Notes: a model not told the origin generated them from the sequence alone. Shown: positions 23,647-34,860, counted from the first letter of the stretch. The stretch is 64,000 bases of DNA from Sepiola atlantica (GCA_963556195.1 OY744533.1:52509808-52573807), one strand, 5' to 3'. Made by a program: numbers and translations.

Positions 23647-24616
23647 TTACAGACTAGATTCTGCGTGCTGTCACTCGTTCACTCTCTGTTGCAACGGGTA
23701 CAAGCTAGTCATGTCCGCTTATCTCACGGCCTCTCCCCGCCGCAAACATATTAAGCTGATTCATTATTTGATATTGAGTTAATATTAAAGTTCTGTTTGG
23801 ACTCATTTTTCTAACAGTGTGTAAAGTATACAATTGTTCTCAGGGGTTTCAAATACCAATTTTGAGTCTTTTCTATGACTCTACTGAAGACTGAACCCTG
23901 GTATTGTAGCAGACTGAAATAGGATCTATTTCTTCTCATCCCCTGTGAGAAAATTGGTCATACGCTGACCAATCGGCTTGCAGGGCGTATTGATATCAAC
24001 TGTCCCCTCATTGACTATATTCTATCACCTGGTCAGTTGAAGAATTAAGCAGAGAGAAATCGGCCAGCAACGAAGAAACATCTCTCTCCAGCCTTTCCCC
24101 TGCATCCTTCCAGCAGCAGCCATCTCCACTGGGAATATATTTGCTGACGACCCGGCAGCCTCTTTTCTTCACTGTTAAATACACCCTTTGTTTGCCTGTT
24201 ATTCGGTTGTTGTTCGTTCAATTCATTTCGTGCGATAAATGTGAGGAAGGGACCAACAGCCCCTTCAATTACAGTATTATGAACTTTTTGTTTTCGTGCA
24301 CTAGATGTAATTACGTTGTTTTTTAAAACTTTATATGTTAAAAGATTTAATCTGATTGAATTACGACTGAAGATCAAAATTACAGTTCTAGTTATGAAAT
24401 TTCCTTGTAAGTGAGAAAAATAGAAATACAAAAGAAATAATTATTCATTAGTTATTAGATATTGATAAAATATTAAAGTTGTTTTTAGTGTTAGATTATT
24501 TTTCTGGCAGCGTATCAAGTACAACCGTTTCAAACTGCACTAAAAGGTCAGTGATGCTTCACATCTCAATGTCAAAAACATTCAGTATTATAATTGTAAA
24601 GTAGTTATTAATATAC

Positions 24617-24724
24617 CTTTGTCACACCTCTTTCCTGTATGACCTGGTGTACAGACACATTTAAATGTTCTCGGCAATGGAATGCAAGCTCCTCCATTAT
24701 CACAAGGATTAGGTTTACAACTAC
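24617..24724 (-). CDS. EGF-like exon M11
   Basis: The domain opens [13 protein letters not shown], continues IPLPRTFKCVC and closes TPGHTGKRCDKG. Like M10 it has Ala at the O-fucose position. It starts Gly-Ser-Cys, unlike its PGH-block neighbours. The acceptor is TTTTTCAG and the donor GTATATTA. It lies 970 bp upstream of the broken exon at 23.6 kb. A CR1-like LINE tail follows on the plus strand from 24.88 kb. Confidence 0.87.
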
Positions 24725-24879
24725 CTGAAAAATCAAAACAACTGAATGCTTATCATTGGTTGAAATGAATACTACTCAATCTATATTTTCATCAGTATTT
24801 TCTTCTTTGTTTTCAAAATTCATAAAACCTATTTTAAAAGTATATATCTATATATTATGACATAAGTAACATACAAGGA

Positions 24880-25250
24880 ACGGCTTCATAGACTAAATTT
24901 ATCCTCACTTATGCAGTTAAGGATGCGAGGTGACCTAATTCTTGGCTTACAGCATCATCAACAAGAATTTAAATCTACTTTTAGATAAGTTTTTCAACTC
25001 AACACCCAGTCACAGAAGATGTACAACCGTCATTTTGATCTCCATAGAAGATATTCAGCATCATCTGTTTGTGTTTCAGTTCCCTGTAACAGCTTACCAG
25101 AGAAGGTCGTGATGATACCAACTATATGCAGGCTTAAAGTCGCATCAGGTAACCCTTTAGACGCTATATATATGCAATATCTTCTTTTTTTACATGACTT
25201 GCTGCACTTTGCTATTATTTACCAATAAAATTGATTGATTAAAGAATAAG
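24880..25250 (+). pseudogene. CR1-like LINE RT tail with (ATTG)n end
   Basis: Frames read VT.FLAYSIINKNLNLLLDK and, after a shift, RHFDLHRRYSASSVCV and NSLPEKVVMIPT. The order and the NSLPE.VV..PT.  ending fit the C-terminus of CR1/L2-type reverse transcriptases. A short 'attgattgatt' tail follows, like the microsatellite tails of these LINEs. Frameshifts and stops show it is dead. Confidence 0.6.
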
Positions 25251-25279
25251 CTTACAATTATTTATTAATTTATTTGTAT

Positions 25280-25623
25280 TTATTTCCTTCCCACGGCGGT
25301 AAAATGTGACACAAAGTCAGGAAAGTGGGATTGAAAAGCCAGCGCCCTAAAGGAAGAGCACTCTGGCTTACAAAAAATGCCTGGGTAGCCCTGTCGGTAT
25401 TCCCCGGTAGGGGCGCCTCGTGCGATTAGCAATACACTCACGCTTTCTGAAAGGGTGAGAGGGCAAAGCCTGGGAGTGTTAACGTCCTAGAACTGCACAG
25501 GAGAATCCCTCAGACTGTCGGAATACAGGCCCGAAGGCCAAGACGGTACCGGTCTACAGGGTGTAGCATTCACCCAAACAGATATTACACTGTGATCTTA
25601 GCCAAAAGGCCGAGAAAAGAGAT
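25280..25623 (-). mobile_element. candidate SINE with U2 snRNA-derived head
   Basis: The minus strand from 25623 reads TTTTCTCGGCCTTTTGGCTA, then AGATCA, then GTGTAATATCTGTT. That is about 47 nt of the 5' end of U2 snRNA with minor changes. The branch-point recognition box GTAGTA is GTAATA here. Homology then stops and a GC-richer body of about 290 bp follows, ending near 'ccgccgtgggaaggaaat' and an A/T-rich tail. U-snRNA-headed SINEs (SINEU) are known from crocodilians. A retro-pseudogene fused to an unrelated repeat is the alternative. Confidence 0.6.
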
Positions 25624-25880
25624 GATTATTACTATCATCAAATGTTTCAAAAAATATTTTTCTATTAATAGATATGAAATATTTGCTTGAAATTTGATTG
25701 CCCGTGCATTTTGATAACATATTTAAAAAACAACTATAGTGTAGTTTTACTTCTGTGATCACATTATATATTTTATGAATGGAAACTAGAAGTAGCATTT
25801 AACTTCTTTGAAAGATTAGAGGTAAATTCACAAGTAAATACGAAGGAAACAAACCAAACTATAAACAATACCCTTTAAAA

Positions 25881-25905
25881 CAATTAGGATTCGGTCTGCA
25901 GTCAC
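25881..25905 (-). pseudogene. EGF exon remnant, 5' end only, dead acceptor
   Basis: About 25 nt match the first third of an EGF exon, reading DCRPNPN. The acceptor that should read TTTTACAG is TTTTACAC, so the AG is lost by one base change. The rest of the domain is absent, and sequence resembling the 13.4 kb satellite flank follows upstream. It is too short to be coding, but the homology to the other acceptor/exon junctions is clear. Confidence 0.55.
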
Positions 25906-26257
25906 GTGTAAAATTTAATTTATTTACTTACAGTAAAATAATTACAATTGGATTATTTCTAAATTTGTAATATTTAACCATGACCATATTTAAAAATGTA
26001 TATTCTAACAAAATGTTATTAAATCCAATTTTAATTTGAAAAATATCGAGAAGATTACTACTGTCGTAAATTGGACATACGAAATAACTAGTGTTGTAAA
26101 TTGAACATACGAAATAATTTTAAATAAATAAATTACAATATTTACGAATATACTTTAATAAATAAATATATTAATTACATAAATAGATACATTTATAAAA
26201 ATGAATTAAATTAAAATTGAAACAAAGGCTGATACACATATTTTGTAGTTATATTTA

Positions 26258-26652
26258 ATTCCATGAAAAATGCCAGTATACTGAAATCATATGCCCTTAA
26301 TATGGTTAAGATGAAAATTCATATACACTAAATGTGCAAAAGCAAGGAAATTCCCAAATTTTTACACTTTTATTGTCATTAAGGGTATGACTACATATCA
26401 ACCAAACCATTTCATTATCACATCACTACAGAATAACTCTCTATGCATGAGTGGATGAAGTGTGTGAGGTGCGCTGAAGAAAAAGTTCTACCAGTAAAAT
26501 ACATAGCCCTGTTGTGCTCGCATACCCTTAATGATAATAAAAGTGTAAACATTGTGGAATTTCCTTGCTTTTGTACATTTAGTGTATATGAATTTTCATC
26601 TTAACCCTATTGAGGGCATATGATTTCAGTATACTGGTATTTATCATGGAAT
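26258..26652. mobile_element. fold-back element with 132-bp inverted repeats
   Basis: Arms at 26258-26389 and 26521-26652 are near-complementary over their full length, including 'ccagtatactgaaatcatat' and 'cattaagggtatg'. They are separated by a 131-bp loop. There are no coding frames. Arm differences are about ten, so it is not very recent. Confidence 0.85.
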
Positions 26653-27830
26653 ATCACTACTTATGTAAAGGATATGCCTCAATACCATGGTAATTTTTAA
26701 GTTTTTTTTTTTAATTTTCTGGAAAACTAAGGTATATGGTAAACTGAAATTAAAATGCCATCAACTAGACCCTAGAACCTCTATCTCTGCCAAAAATCAG
26801 CTGAATCCATCAAATAGTTGATGAGATACAGGGTGGCACATATGTACGTACGTAGGTACGTACGTACACACGGATAACACAAAATCATGCCTGACCTTTC
26901 TGGATCTCTGGGTTGCCTTGACTAATGATGCTGAAATTCTACACACTTATAGAACCTATCAAAAAAATGTTTTAACTAATTTGGCTTATTGGTTTTTGAG
27001 TTATGATGTATCAAAGAAATGAAATTTTTAGCATAGGCCGTTTTTGAGTCTATTAAGGGATAGAGCGCTCTCGCGCCTCCCTTGATTTAATGGAATCAGG
27101 TAATTATTATCCAATTTCTTCAATCTAATATTTCATCATACTCTTAAGATTTATAAATATCTATGTTACTGGCATGCATTATCCTACTGTATGAGAAAGA
27201 AATAATATTGTATGAACAGAAGAATGAATAACATGCTGCCATATCGCCCTTTCTTTTAAGCCTCAGTCACACGACGCAACTTCGCTCGCCGCTAGTTGTA
27301 GTAGTGAGTAGACTACCTGTCTAGCAGTTCCGTGCCTTTGTTTACAGCGCTGACATGTCGCGAGTCAAGCGACAGATTTTTTTTCAAACCAACCACACTT
27401 TGGTTTATAAGTATCAGTCTATGTTCTTTGCTATATAAAGCTTAAATTCCAATCGATTAATTGAGAGTAGATTATTACAAAATATCATTATTCAATAGAT
27501 ATTCTGGATAATCTGACAATTTAACTGTTATTCTTTATATGATGTTTACATCATATAAAGAATATGATTTAAATATTTCCCTGATATTTTTGACTAGTAT
27601 AGCTTTAATAACGTTATCATTACGTTTATATATTATCAAGAACATACATTGAAAGTAGATTACCAATTACGTACTGGCAACATCGCTATGCTACGTAAAT
27701 AACAACAGTCAATTAAAAATATCAACTTAGGATTTAAGTCAGACACATATATAAAAAAGAAAATATTCTAATTGTCGATACTTCTTTTATTGGCAAATTT
27801 GTCAAATACCTATTATAAATGATACATTGA
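26653..27830. other. intron sequence with ACGT-rich patch, no gene seen
   Basis: Contains 'acgtacgtaggtacgtacgt' near 26844 and a 'gagcgctctcgcgcctccc' patch near 27063. No coding or transposon signature is recognised. Confidence 0.35.
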
Positions 27831-27849
27831 TTGGTTTAGTTTTTACTAT

Positions 27850-28225
27850 TTTACGGCATATCAACCCTTGGTGGACGGATATATTTAAATGACATTTTAT
27901 TACAATCCTCGAAAAAAAATGTTCAAGAGACATGTGTTGTTCGTACCAGTCGATAATACGTTCTCAATAATCAGTCAGACAGTAGCTTTTGTTGCTCTCT
28001 TATTAGTCTTAGAAGGTCCATCCTCTCAGGCTGTAGCTTCTCTCTGAAAAGAGGATAGTTTAATGCTAGTTGACAGAGGTGCGCCTTCCATAGAATGCAG
28101 ATAGGGCTGCTCAGGCATTTATTATAAGCCAGAGCGCAATTCACCTAGTGTGCTGGATTTCATAAAACACCCCATTATTTTGTGTCTAACTTCCTGCAGA
28201 GGAGGTAACTGAACATATATTTTGA
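27850..28225 (+). repeat. dispersed retroposon fragments
   Basis: 'tacggcatatcaaccc' is the inverse of the 3' hairpin of the 15997/56286 family. From 27947 'gttcgtaccagtcga' and the following 270 bp resemble 11470-11980. It looks like two old fragments joined. Confidence 0.45.
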
Positions 28226-28740
28226 TTCCAATTAGTATGTAAAGTATAATTTGCATAAGAAATTATATTCTCAACGAGTGTTGCATATTGAGAAATCGCA
28301 TTAACTTTGTTTTTGTTTATAAAATCTGTATTTATTAGTTTTTAAGCATTATATAATAGCAAAACATTAGCTAAATATCAAGTGCCCGTGTTCTGTTAAG
28401 ATTTCATTAAACATTGGAAATAGTAATGTTTATTTAGTTGATTAATTATTCGATATTGATTTAATATTAATCTTCTCTTGGATGTCGGCTAATTTAATAG
28501 TAAAGACGTAATACTTATTGTACACACTTCATGATAAGTGATTAAGAAGAAGAAAAACTATGATTTTCCACAGGGTAAAATTTTGTGTTCAAATGAGCGT
28601 AAAGTAATTGATCAAATAAGTTTGACACTTTGCTCAGTAAATGCAATTGTCTGCTTCGTTATCCATTAGCCAATCATGCCTCATATCTCAACGTTAAAGA
28701 AAAGTTCAAGTGTATAACCATAAAGTAGTCATTAGGTAAA

Positions 28741-28965
28741 TAATTATTGCTGGCATCAAGATTCCTGATAAGTTTGGCAACGTCTCGGAGCAATGTATGT
28801 ATATCACTAAGAGTATTTGCAATCATAGAGAAAATACCGGAAGTTGGTGGCCCGTCCACAAAGGGTGGAATTTGTAGCAAAGTTTTTTTTGCAAAAAGTG
28901 TGACTTTATCTGATGCTGAGGAAATTACCCAGGGACTATTAATGATGGTTGTAATATATGTTTAA
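28741..28965 (-). pseudogene. CR1-type LINE RT fragment in a vacant exon slot
   Basis: The minus strand reads ISSASDKVTLFAKKTLL, then DGPPTSGIFSMIAN and VAKLIRNLDASN. This fits the segment just before the RT core of CR1-like elements (...S.SDKA.LFAKKF..., V.K.I..LD.S...GPD). Immediately to the left, at 28671-28735, is the intron stretch that normally precedes an EGF donor in plus orientation, but no EGF exon follows. Confidence 0.6.
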
Positions 28966-29280
28966 CGTCAGTTCAGTACCCTGTTTTTTCATTTTCCAAA
29001 ACTCGCGAGAACTAAGCTACAGCTCAGTATTTCTGAATTTTATAGATGAGGCAAAGGGCATTTTTTTTTGCATTTTTTGTAAACGTTTTGTTGTAAACTG
29101 ATTGTATATATAGCTAGTGGAAATGTGTCATCGTACATTCAGCAACAATAGTAGTACGTAAAGTTAATCTGATGGGTCTTAAACTTGTCTCTGATATCGT
29201 TATCATTACGTAACTCATGCCTCATATTTCAGTGTTAGAGAAACATTAAGGGTATACGTTTAAATTAGTCACTCATATAC

Positions 29281-29388
29281 CTTTGTCACACGTCTTTCCT
29301 GTATGACCTGGCGTACACACACATCTGAATGTGTTCTGCAATGGAATGCAAGCTCCTCCATTATCACAAGGATTAGGACTGCAATCAC
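29281..29388 (-). CDS. EGF-like exon M10
   Basis: The domain opens [13 protein letters not shown], continues [11 protein letters not shown] and closes [17 protein letters not shown] removes the O-fucose acceptor, as in M11. A pure branch or gene conversion between M10 and M11 would explain the shared GGACIPL. The acceptor reads TTTACAG and the donor GTATATGA. The upstream intron has a complex (TA)n/(CA)n/(GA)n block from about 29.54 kb. Confidence 0.88.
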
Positions 29389-29543
29389 CTGTAAATGTAA
29401 ACACAATTATTAACATCGTTTGAAATAAAAAATTTACAAACAAAAACGCATTTCCATTGATAATTATCGTAATATAAGCAGATGAATAGTACTCAAGCAT
29501 GTCAATCCACATTTCTATTGGCATTTTCTTTTTAGTTTTCTCT

Positions 29544-29815
<272 letters not shown>

Positions 29816-29816
29816 C

Positions 29817-30126
29817 GTATACGTATGTAGATAATACTTAAATATTTATTTTAAAAATAATCATTTATATCCAATTCTAAGCTGGGTCCTTTTATGAGTA
29901 ATAATGGAAGCCATACAATCTTTCTGTTGAACACTGTTATGACGACTGACTATAGCTGTCCGCTCCCTTGACACATAAATTTATTTTCCGTAGCCATTCA
30001 TGGTACCCTCATTGGCTGGGGCGCTGAAGTTAGAGTTAAGTGTGACTCTTGTTCCGGGTTTCGAATCGTGCGACTGGTTGTAATAGTTATGTCTACACTG
30101 ATGATTTTGCAAGTATTACACTTATA
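29817..30126 (+). repeat. SINE-like unit, tandem copy 1
   Basis: Contains 'gttgaacactgttatgacg' and 'tagctgtccgc', an A-box-like 'ttggctggggcgctga' and a B-box-like GGTTTCGAATCG, ending 'atatagataatatt'. Same family as 2125, 32551 and 49704. Confidence 0.6.
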
Positions 30127-30480
30127 TGTATATAGATAATATTAAAAGATTTACTATTCAAATTATTATTTGTAGTCCCTTTTAAGCTGAGTCCTTTAAT
30201 GATTAATAATAGAAGCCGTCAAATCTATGTGATAAATGCAAGTTTATTTCAGTTGAACACCGTAATAACGGTAGACTATAGCTGTCCGCCTCCTTTACAC
30301 ATAAATAGGGTTTATTTATCATCTCGTCTGTAGCCAGATTAGTTGGAGAGCTCAGAATCGGAGTTAAATGTAACTCTTGTTCCGAGGTTCGAATTGTTCG
30401 ACTAGTTTGAATGGTTATTCATACACTGATTATTCTGAATGAACCGTATACGTATGTCAATAATATTTAAATATTTATCA
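30127..30480 (+). repeat. SINE-like unit, tandem copy 2
   Basis: Directly repeats copy 1: 'gttgaacaccgtaataacgg', 'tagctgtccgcctcc', a B-box GGTTCGAATTG, ending 'accgtatacgtatgtcaata'. The arrangement head-to-tail suggests tandem duplication. Confidence 0.6.
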
Positions 30481-30508
30481 TTACTATTATTATTATTATT
30501 ATTATTAT

Positions 30509-30566
<58 letters not shown>

Positions 30567-30631
30567 TATGATGTTAGATTACATATATAATTCTTTCCAC
30601 AATCCGATGGGCTGCAGCGTTTTTGTGAAAA

Positions 30632-30690
<59 letters not shown>

Positions 30691-30692
30691 AT
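30481..30692. repeat. (ATT)n and two (TA)n tracts
   Basis: An ATT run passes into TA (to about 30560), then a second TA tract lies at 30636-30692. Confidence 0.95.
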
Positions 30693-30737
30693 ATAATATA
30701 TATATATGTGCGTGTGTGTGTAAAATCATGATGCAGA

Positions 30738-31440
30738 TATGTTGAGTCATAACGCATAAGAGGTCACGGGGAGATTAAGGGCATGATCCCGCAATAATGA
30801 AGAAAAGCCGAAGACTAGATAGATTGGCAATTATGTTAAAAGAACAACGGAAATGAATCGGTGACCTTTGAACGAGCCCAGGTGTGTGAGGTCGACAATT
30901 TCATTACGGTCTATAGCGTCGTAAAATATACGACTCGGTAACCTTTAAAAGACTGCACGACGCCAGAAGAAAAAGGCACCCGGAGTGCAAAGTCAGAAAT
31001 TAGAACGGCGGTTTTAAACGAAGGAAGAGGGAGCGCTTACGTAGCAGAGATCGATTTGGGAGGATATTGGTCAGCCCCGAAGAGAGACACACCAACCACG
31101 GCCGAACCGCCGTAAATAACTGACATGGGGATCACAAGCCTTCCCTAGTTTCCGAGAGCAGACTTCTACAGAACGTATTATCGTGTTTCCCTCTGGGTTG
31201 CAAGGTAAATTACTCTACCTGGTTTACGTGAAAATAACCTACGTTGGGTAGAGTCAAAAATCAACCGCCGTCAATGTAAAGAAAGGACTTTTGCTAACAA
31301 AGAAATATTTAATTATATATATGTGTATACCCAACTTACACCAGCTGGTGGTGAAGAATAAAGAAACAGTGTTTTTTGAGTACGTCCTTGTCTCTATCGT
31401 TGTGTTTTGTTTGATTCTACCGTGCCCCTCGAAGGAACAG
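30738..31440 (+). mobile_element. candidate solo LTR
   Basis: A block GC-richer than its surroundings starts TGTTGAGTC and ends GAAGGAACA, giving TGTT...AACA ends. An AATAAA lies at about 31359, followed by a T/G-rich stretch. There is no open frame. No convincing target duplication is seen, so it is only a candidate. Strand is assumed from the polyadenylation signal. Confidence 0.35.
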
Positions 31441-31447
31441 GTATTGC

Positions 31448-31576
<129 letters not shown>

Positions 31577-31640
31577 AGTAGGTTGAGATAAATAAAATGA
31601 GCATATTATTCATATCAGTCCGAAGAATACAAACACAATT

Positions 31641-32245
31641 TTGCGTACGATCGTTTCTAAAACGATTTGGAATATTTTATTTTGTATATTACTTTAGATG
31701 ATTCCTAAAGGTCTCTATTATTCTTACGTTATTACTGGATTCAATTTCTTATGGTCCTGTATATGTGTTCATTATTATAGATTTTATTTACGTTCCAAAT
31801 ATTGTAATATTTCAATATTCTTTATATTATTTGTTTAAACATATTGATAAATACTGATAAATACTGATAAAAATAATGAGTAAAACAACAATAAGTTGTT
31901 TTACTCATTATTTGTATCAGTATTTTTATTTTTATTTTTAAATTTTTATTAATTTTATTATGTATTCTACTATAGTTTTTATATTCAAAACAAGATACTA
32001 TATATTCGTTTTATAATTATCATTATTGATATTATAACTAAATTTGTACAAAAATATATAATAATAAGTTTTATTTTTCTATCATATCTGCATATATGTA
32101 TTCTTAAATACTACTAATTGTGATCTTTTATGCTTGACTTCTATTTGTTATATTATGAGGAGCGCTTAAGAATACTTTTTGGAATCATCTAAAGTAATAT
32201 ACAAAATAAAATATTCCAAATTGTTTTTAGAAACGATCGTACGTC
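31641..32245. mobile_element. inverted-repeat element with central hairpin
   Basis: Outer arms at about 31641-31710 and 32175-32245 are near-complementary ('ggaatattttattttgtata' and its inverse, 'acgatcgt'). The centre has a second inverted repeat at 31860-31926 around 'gagtaaaacaacaataagtt'. The interior is very AT-rich and non-coding. A fold-back MITE is likely. Confidence 0.75.
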
Positions 32246-32492
32246 AAATGTTGTTTTGTTTTAATTCTTGAAACTTATATAAATAATCTGCTAATTTTAT
32301 TTATCTAAACCCACTTTATAATAGCTCTTCTTTATCTTAATAATCAACTATTGAACTGATGTTGATTACTGCAGTATTTGGACTATTTAAATGCCTGTAT
32401 TTTGACTTTACCTATATTTACTACATGTGAATTAATATATTGTACATGTATCATCTACTTAAGTCTAAATATTTTGACTATAATCTTTAATT

Positions 32493-32495
<3 letters not shown>

Positions 32496-32545
<50 letters not shown>
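32496..32545. repeat. (TA)n at the 3' end of a minus-strand SINE
   Basis: About 48 bp of TA beside the SINE-like copy that begins at 32551. Confidence 0.9.
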
Positions 32546-32549
<4 letters not shown>

Positions 32550-32550
32550 A

Positions 32551-32711
32551 ATATTTGTTATTTATTATCTACGGACGTATACGTTTCGTCTTTTTTCAAT
32601 CAAGACTCTTCAGCGTAGAAGTGTTACTATTCACTACTGGTCACACGATTCGAAACCCTGGATTATAAGTATTTTTCAACTCCAACCCAACGTCTTAAAC
32701 CTCGCGGCCAA
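32551..32711 (-). repeat. tRNA-headed SINE-like copy
   Basis: On the minus strand TTGGCCGCGAGGTTTAAGAC (A-box-like) is followed by GGTTTCGAATCG (B-box-like) and a body ending 'gaaacgtatacgtccg'. It aligns closely with 49704-49863. The 3' end runs into (TA)n. Confidence 0.65.
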
Positions 32712-32746
32712 TATTTGAACAGCTGTTAAACTGTGGTAGATTAAAT

Positions 32747-32784
32747 ACATTATATATATATACATTATATATATATATATATAC

Positions 32785-32844
<60 letters not shown>
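32747..32844. repeat. (TA)n microsatellite, mariner target
   Basis: TA with TACATTA interruptions and then a pure run, directly abutting the CAGGGTGGCG end of the mariner-type element. Confidence 0.95.
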
Positions 32845-32847
<3 letters not shown>

Positions 32848-33293
32848 GGTGGCGCAAAAGTCGCGCATTGGTTTGTTTAGGTGATAGAAACTAGGCTTTT
32901 CTGATAAATAATACATTTACTTGGTAATTTTGTTGCAGTAGTTTTAAAAATAATATCCTTTAAATGGCCACCATTTTTGGCCTCACAAAGACGGGCTCTA
33001 ATTAGGGAATTTTCCATTACACTCCTTAGAATAACTGGCTCTAGTTCTTGGATTTCATTTCTGATATTGTTTTTAAGATCTTGAATGGTTGTAGGCTTGT
33101 CCGCATATACCCTTTCCTTAAGATAACCCCAAGGAAAAAGTCAGGAGCTGTTCAATCCAGTGAACGTGAAGGCCAGTTAAAATCAAAAAAATCTGCTAAT
33201 TAAGCGCTCGCCAAACAATCCCGCACACATCACGCATTAGTTTGAATCAGTTGTTATTGATTCAAACTAATGCGTGACTTTTGCGCCACCCTG
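32845..33293 (-). mobile_element. Tc1/mariner-type element with transposase remnant
   Basis: 449 bp with terminal repeats CAGGGTGGCGCAAAAGTC and inverted CAGGGTGGCGCAAAAGTC at the other end, and TA on both sides. The minus strand of the interior keeps transposase C-terminal pieces: NWPSRSLD, APDFFL, then after a one-base deletion VYADKPTTIQDLKNNI and NGGHLKDIIFK. This matches the last catalytic region and tail of IS630/mariner transposases. A stop and a frameshift inactivate it, and the N-terminal part is deleted. Confidence 0.8.
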
Positions 33294-33296
33294 TAT

Positions 33297-33551
33297 ATAT
33301 AGGCAGCACATCATTATTAATGTAGGCTTCGTTTGTGATTATGGAACTTTCTCTTTTTGTAATTGTTCTTATTAATTTTTCGACGCGGCGAGCAAGTTTT
33401 CTGTTTACGGGTCTTAATTTTAATATTGTGACTCCGACTGTTGTTTCATCGGCCATCCCTCGAGCGCTTTCGATCTCTCGATCGTCATCAGGAGGTTCTG
33501 TTTTAATTATTCGGATTACTGTTCTCTTTGGGATGTTACTGTCACAACGTT
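33297..33551 (-). other. unexplained open frame, 85 codons
   Basis: Between the mariner-type element and a stop at 33552 the minus strand is open for 255 nt, including KTEPPDDDREIESARGMADE and RKLARRVEKLIRTITKRESS. The composition is charged and GC-richer than the surroundings. I do not recognise it. It could be part of an older transposon or a captured exon. No flanking splice sites are convincing. Confidence 0.3.
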
Positions 33552-33981
33552 AATCACACTTTCTTGACTGTCTGTAACACTGATTAATTTACGTAATCAC
33601 ACGTCTTCGATCATCGCTTTTGAAATCTTAAACTTACAGGTTCGTTTCTGCGTGCTGTCACCTCATCTCTCTCTTCTGTAACGGGTACACGCAAGAAGTA
33701 TCCGCTTATCCCACGGCTTCACCCCACCGTAACGCAGTTAGTTGATTAATTATTAGACATTTATTGCATAGTACAATTTTGTTTAAACTTATTTTTTTAA
33801 CAGTGTGGAAAGTAATACAATTGTTCTCATGGGTTTCAAATACTATTTTGTGAGTCTTGCTGTAACTCTCCCGAGTCTTATAGACCGTATGTGTTAATGC
33901 AGTAAATCGAATACACTTTTTTTTTTAACTTAATATATTTTTCCATTCAAATGTATAAGTTAACAGTAATCATTAATATAC

Positions 33982-34034
33982 CTTCATCAGAAGTATTTTG
34001 TGTACGTTTTCGGACATTATCACAAGGATTAGGT
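33982..34034 (-). pseudogene. EGF exon remnant with internal and 5' deletion
   Basis: The donor end (CTTCTGATGAAG|GTATATTAATG) and the RPNPCDN start of the domain survive, but the middle, including cysteines 3 to 5, is gone. The 5' side runs directly into intron sequence ('gttgaaatgaatag', as in the M11 upstream intron), so the acceptor has also been deleted. Only one EGF cysteine is left in about 53 nt. It lies just downstream of M9 and probably derives from a duplicate of that module. Confidence 0.7.
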
Positions 34035-34437
34035 CGTTGAAATGAATAGCACTCAAGCATGTCAATCTATATTTTCATCGGTGTTTTTTTTTTTGTTTTA
34101 ATAATTTATAAAATATATTTTCGGAATTTATATCTATCTTTTATAACAAGAACAGCATAAGAATAAAAATTCGCACAATAAGACTGTTTGCCTATTTTAA
34201 GAGCTCAAGGTTGTGTCATCTCTTCTCTCTGCTGCATCGAATACACTTTTTTAACTTTATATATTTGAAGGTTTGATTTAATCGAATTACTACTGTAGAT
34301 CGAGATTACAGTTCTAGTTATGAATTTTTATTTTAAGTGAGAAAAATAGAAATACAAAAGAAATCAGATACCCGATCTGAACAGAAAAAAAACAGAGAAT
34401 GAAATTTGATAAAAAGGAGTTTAGTGAAGAAAGAGAT

Positions 34438-34440
<3 letters not shown>

Positions 34441-34515
<75 letters not shown>
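34441..34515. repeat. (GA)n microsatellite
   Basis: About 74 bp of GA. Confidence 0.95.
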
Positions 34516-34518
<3 letters not shown>

Positions 34519-34752
34519 CTATTCATGTTGATAAATATTGTTACTTTTATTATTCTATATTCAAAGAGTACTGGGGAATAAACACGTCTACTTTGTATCT
34601 ATACATGGAACACAAGATATTCGATCAGAAAGTTGGGGTTATGATTCTTAAATTTTCAAAATTTGATGTTAAAAATAGAAATACAAAAGAAATCAGACAT
34701 CCGGTCTAATCAGAAACAGGATTAAACAAATTTCAAGTAGTCATTAATATAC

Positions 34753-34860
34753 CTTCATCACAAGTCTTTCCTTTATGGCCTGGTGTACAAATACATCTGA
34801 ATGTTTTCTTAAATTTAATGCATGTTCCTCCATTATCACAAGGGTTAGGTCTGCAATCAC
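34753..34860 (-). CDS. EGF-like exon M9
   Basis: The domain opens [13 protein letters not shown], continues IKFKKTFRCIC and closes TPGHKGKTCDEG. HKG replaces HTG, so the EOGT site (C5-X2-G-X-[ST]-G) is lost here although the O-fucose site remains. The KFKKTFRCIC core also occurs, nearly unchanged, in the broken exon at 23.6 kb. The acceptor is TTTTACAG and the donor GTATATTA. A pure (TA)n tract starts about 197 bp upstream in transcript terms. Confidence 0.88.

Noticed and set aside
25577..25623. Functional U2 snRNA gene
   Set aside because: Only the first ~47 nt match, the branch-recognition box is mutated, and the Sm site and 3' stem-loops are missing.
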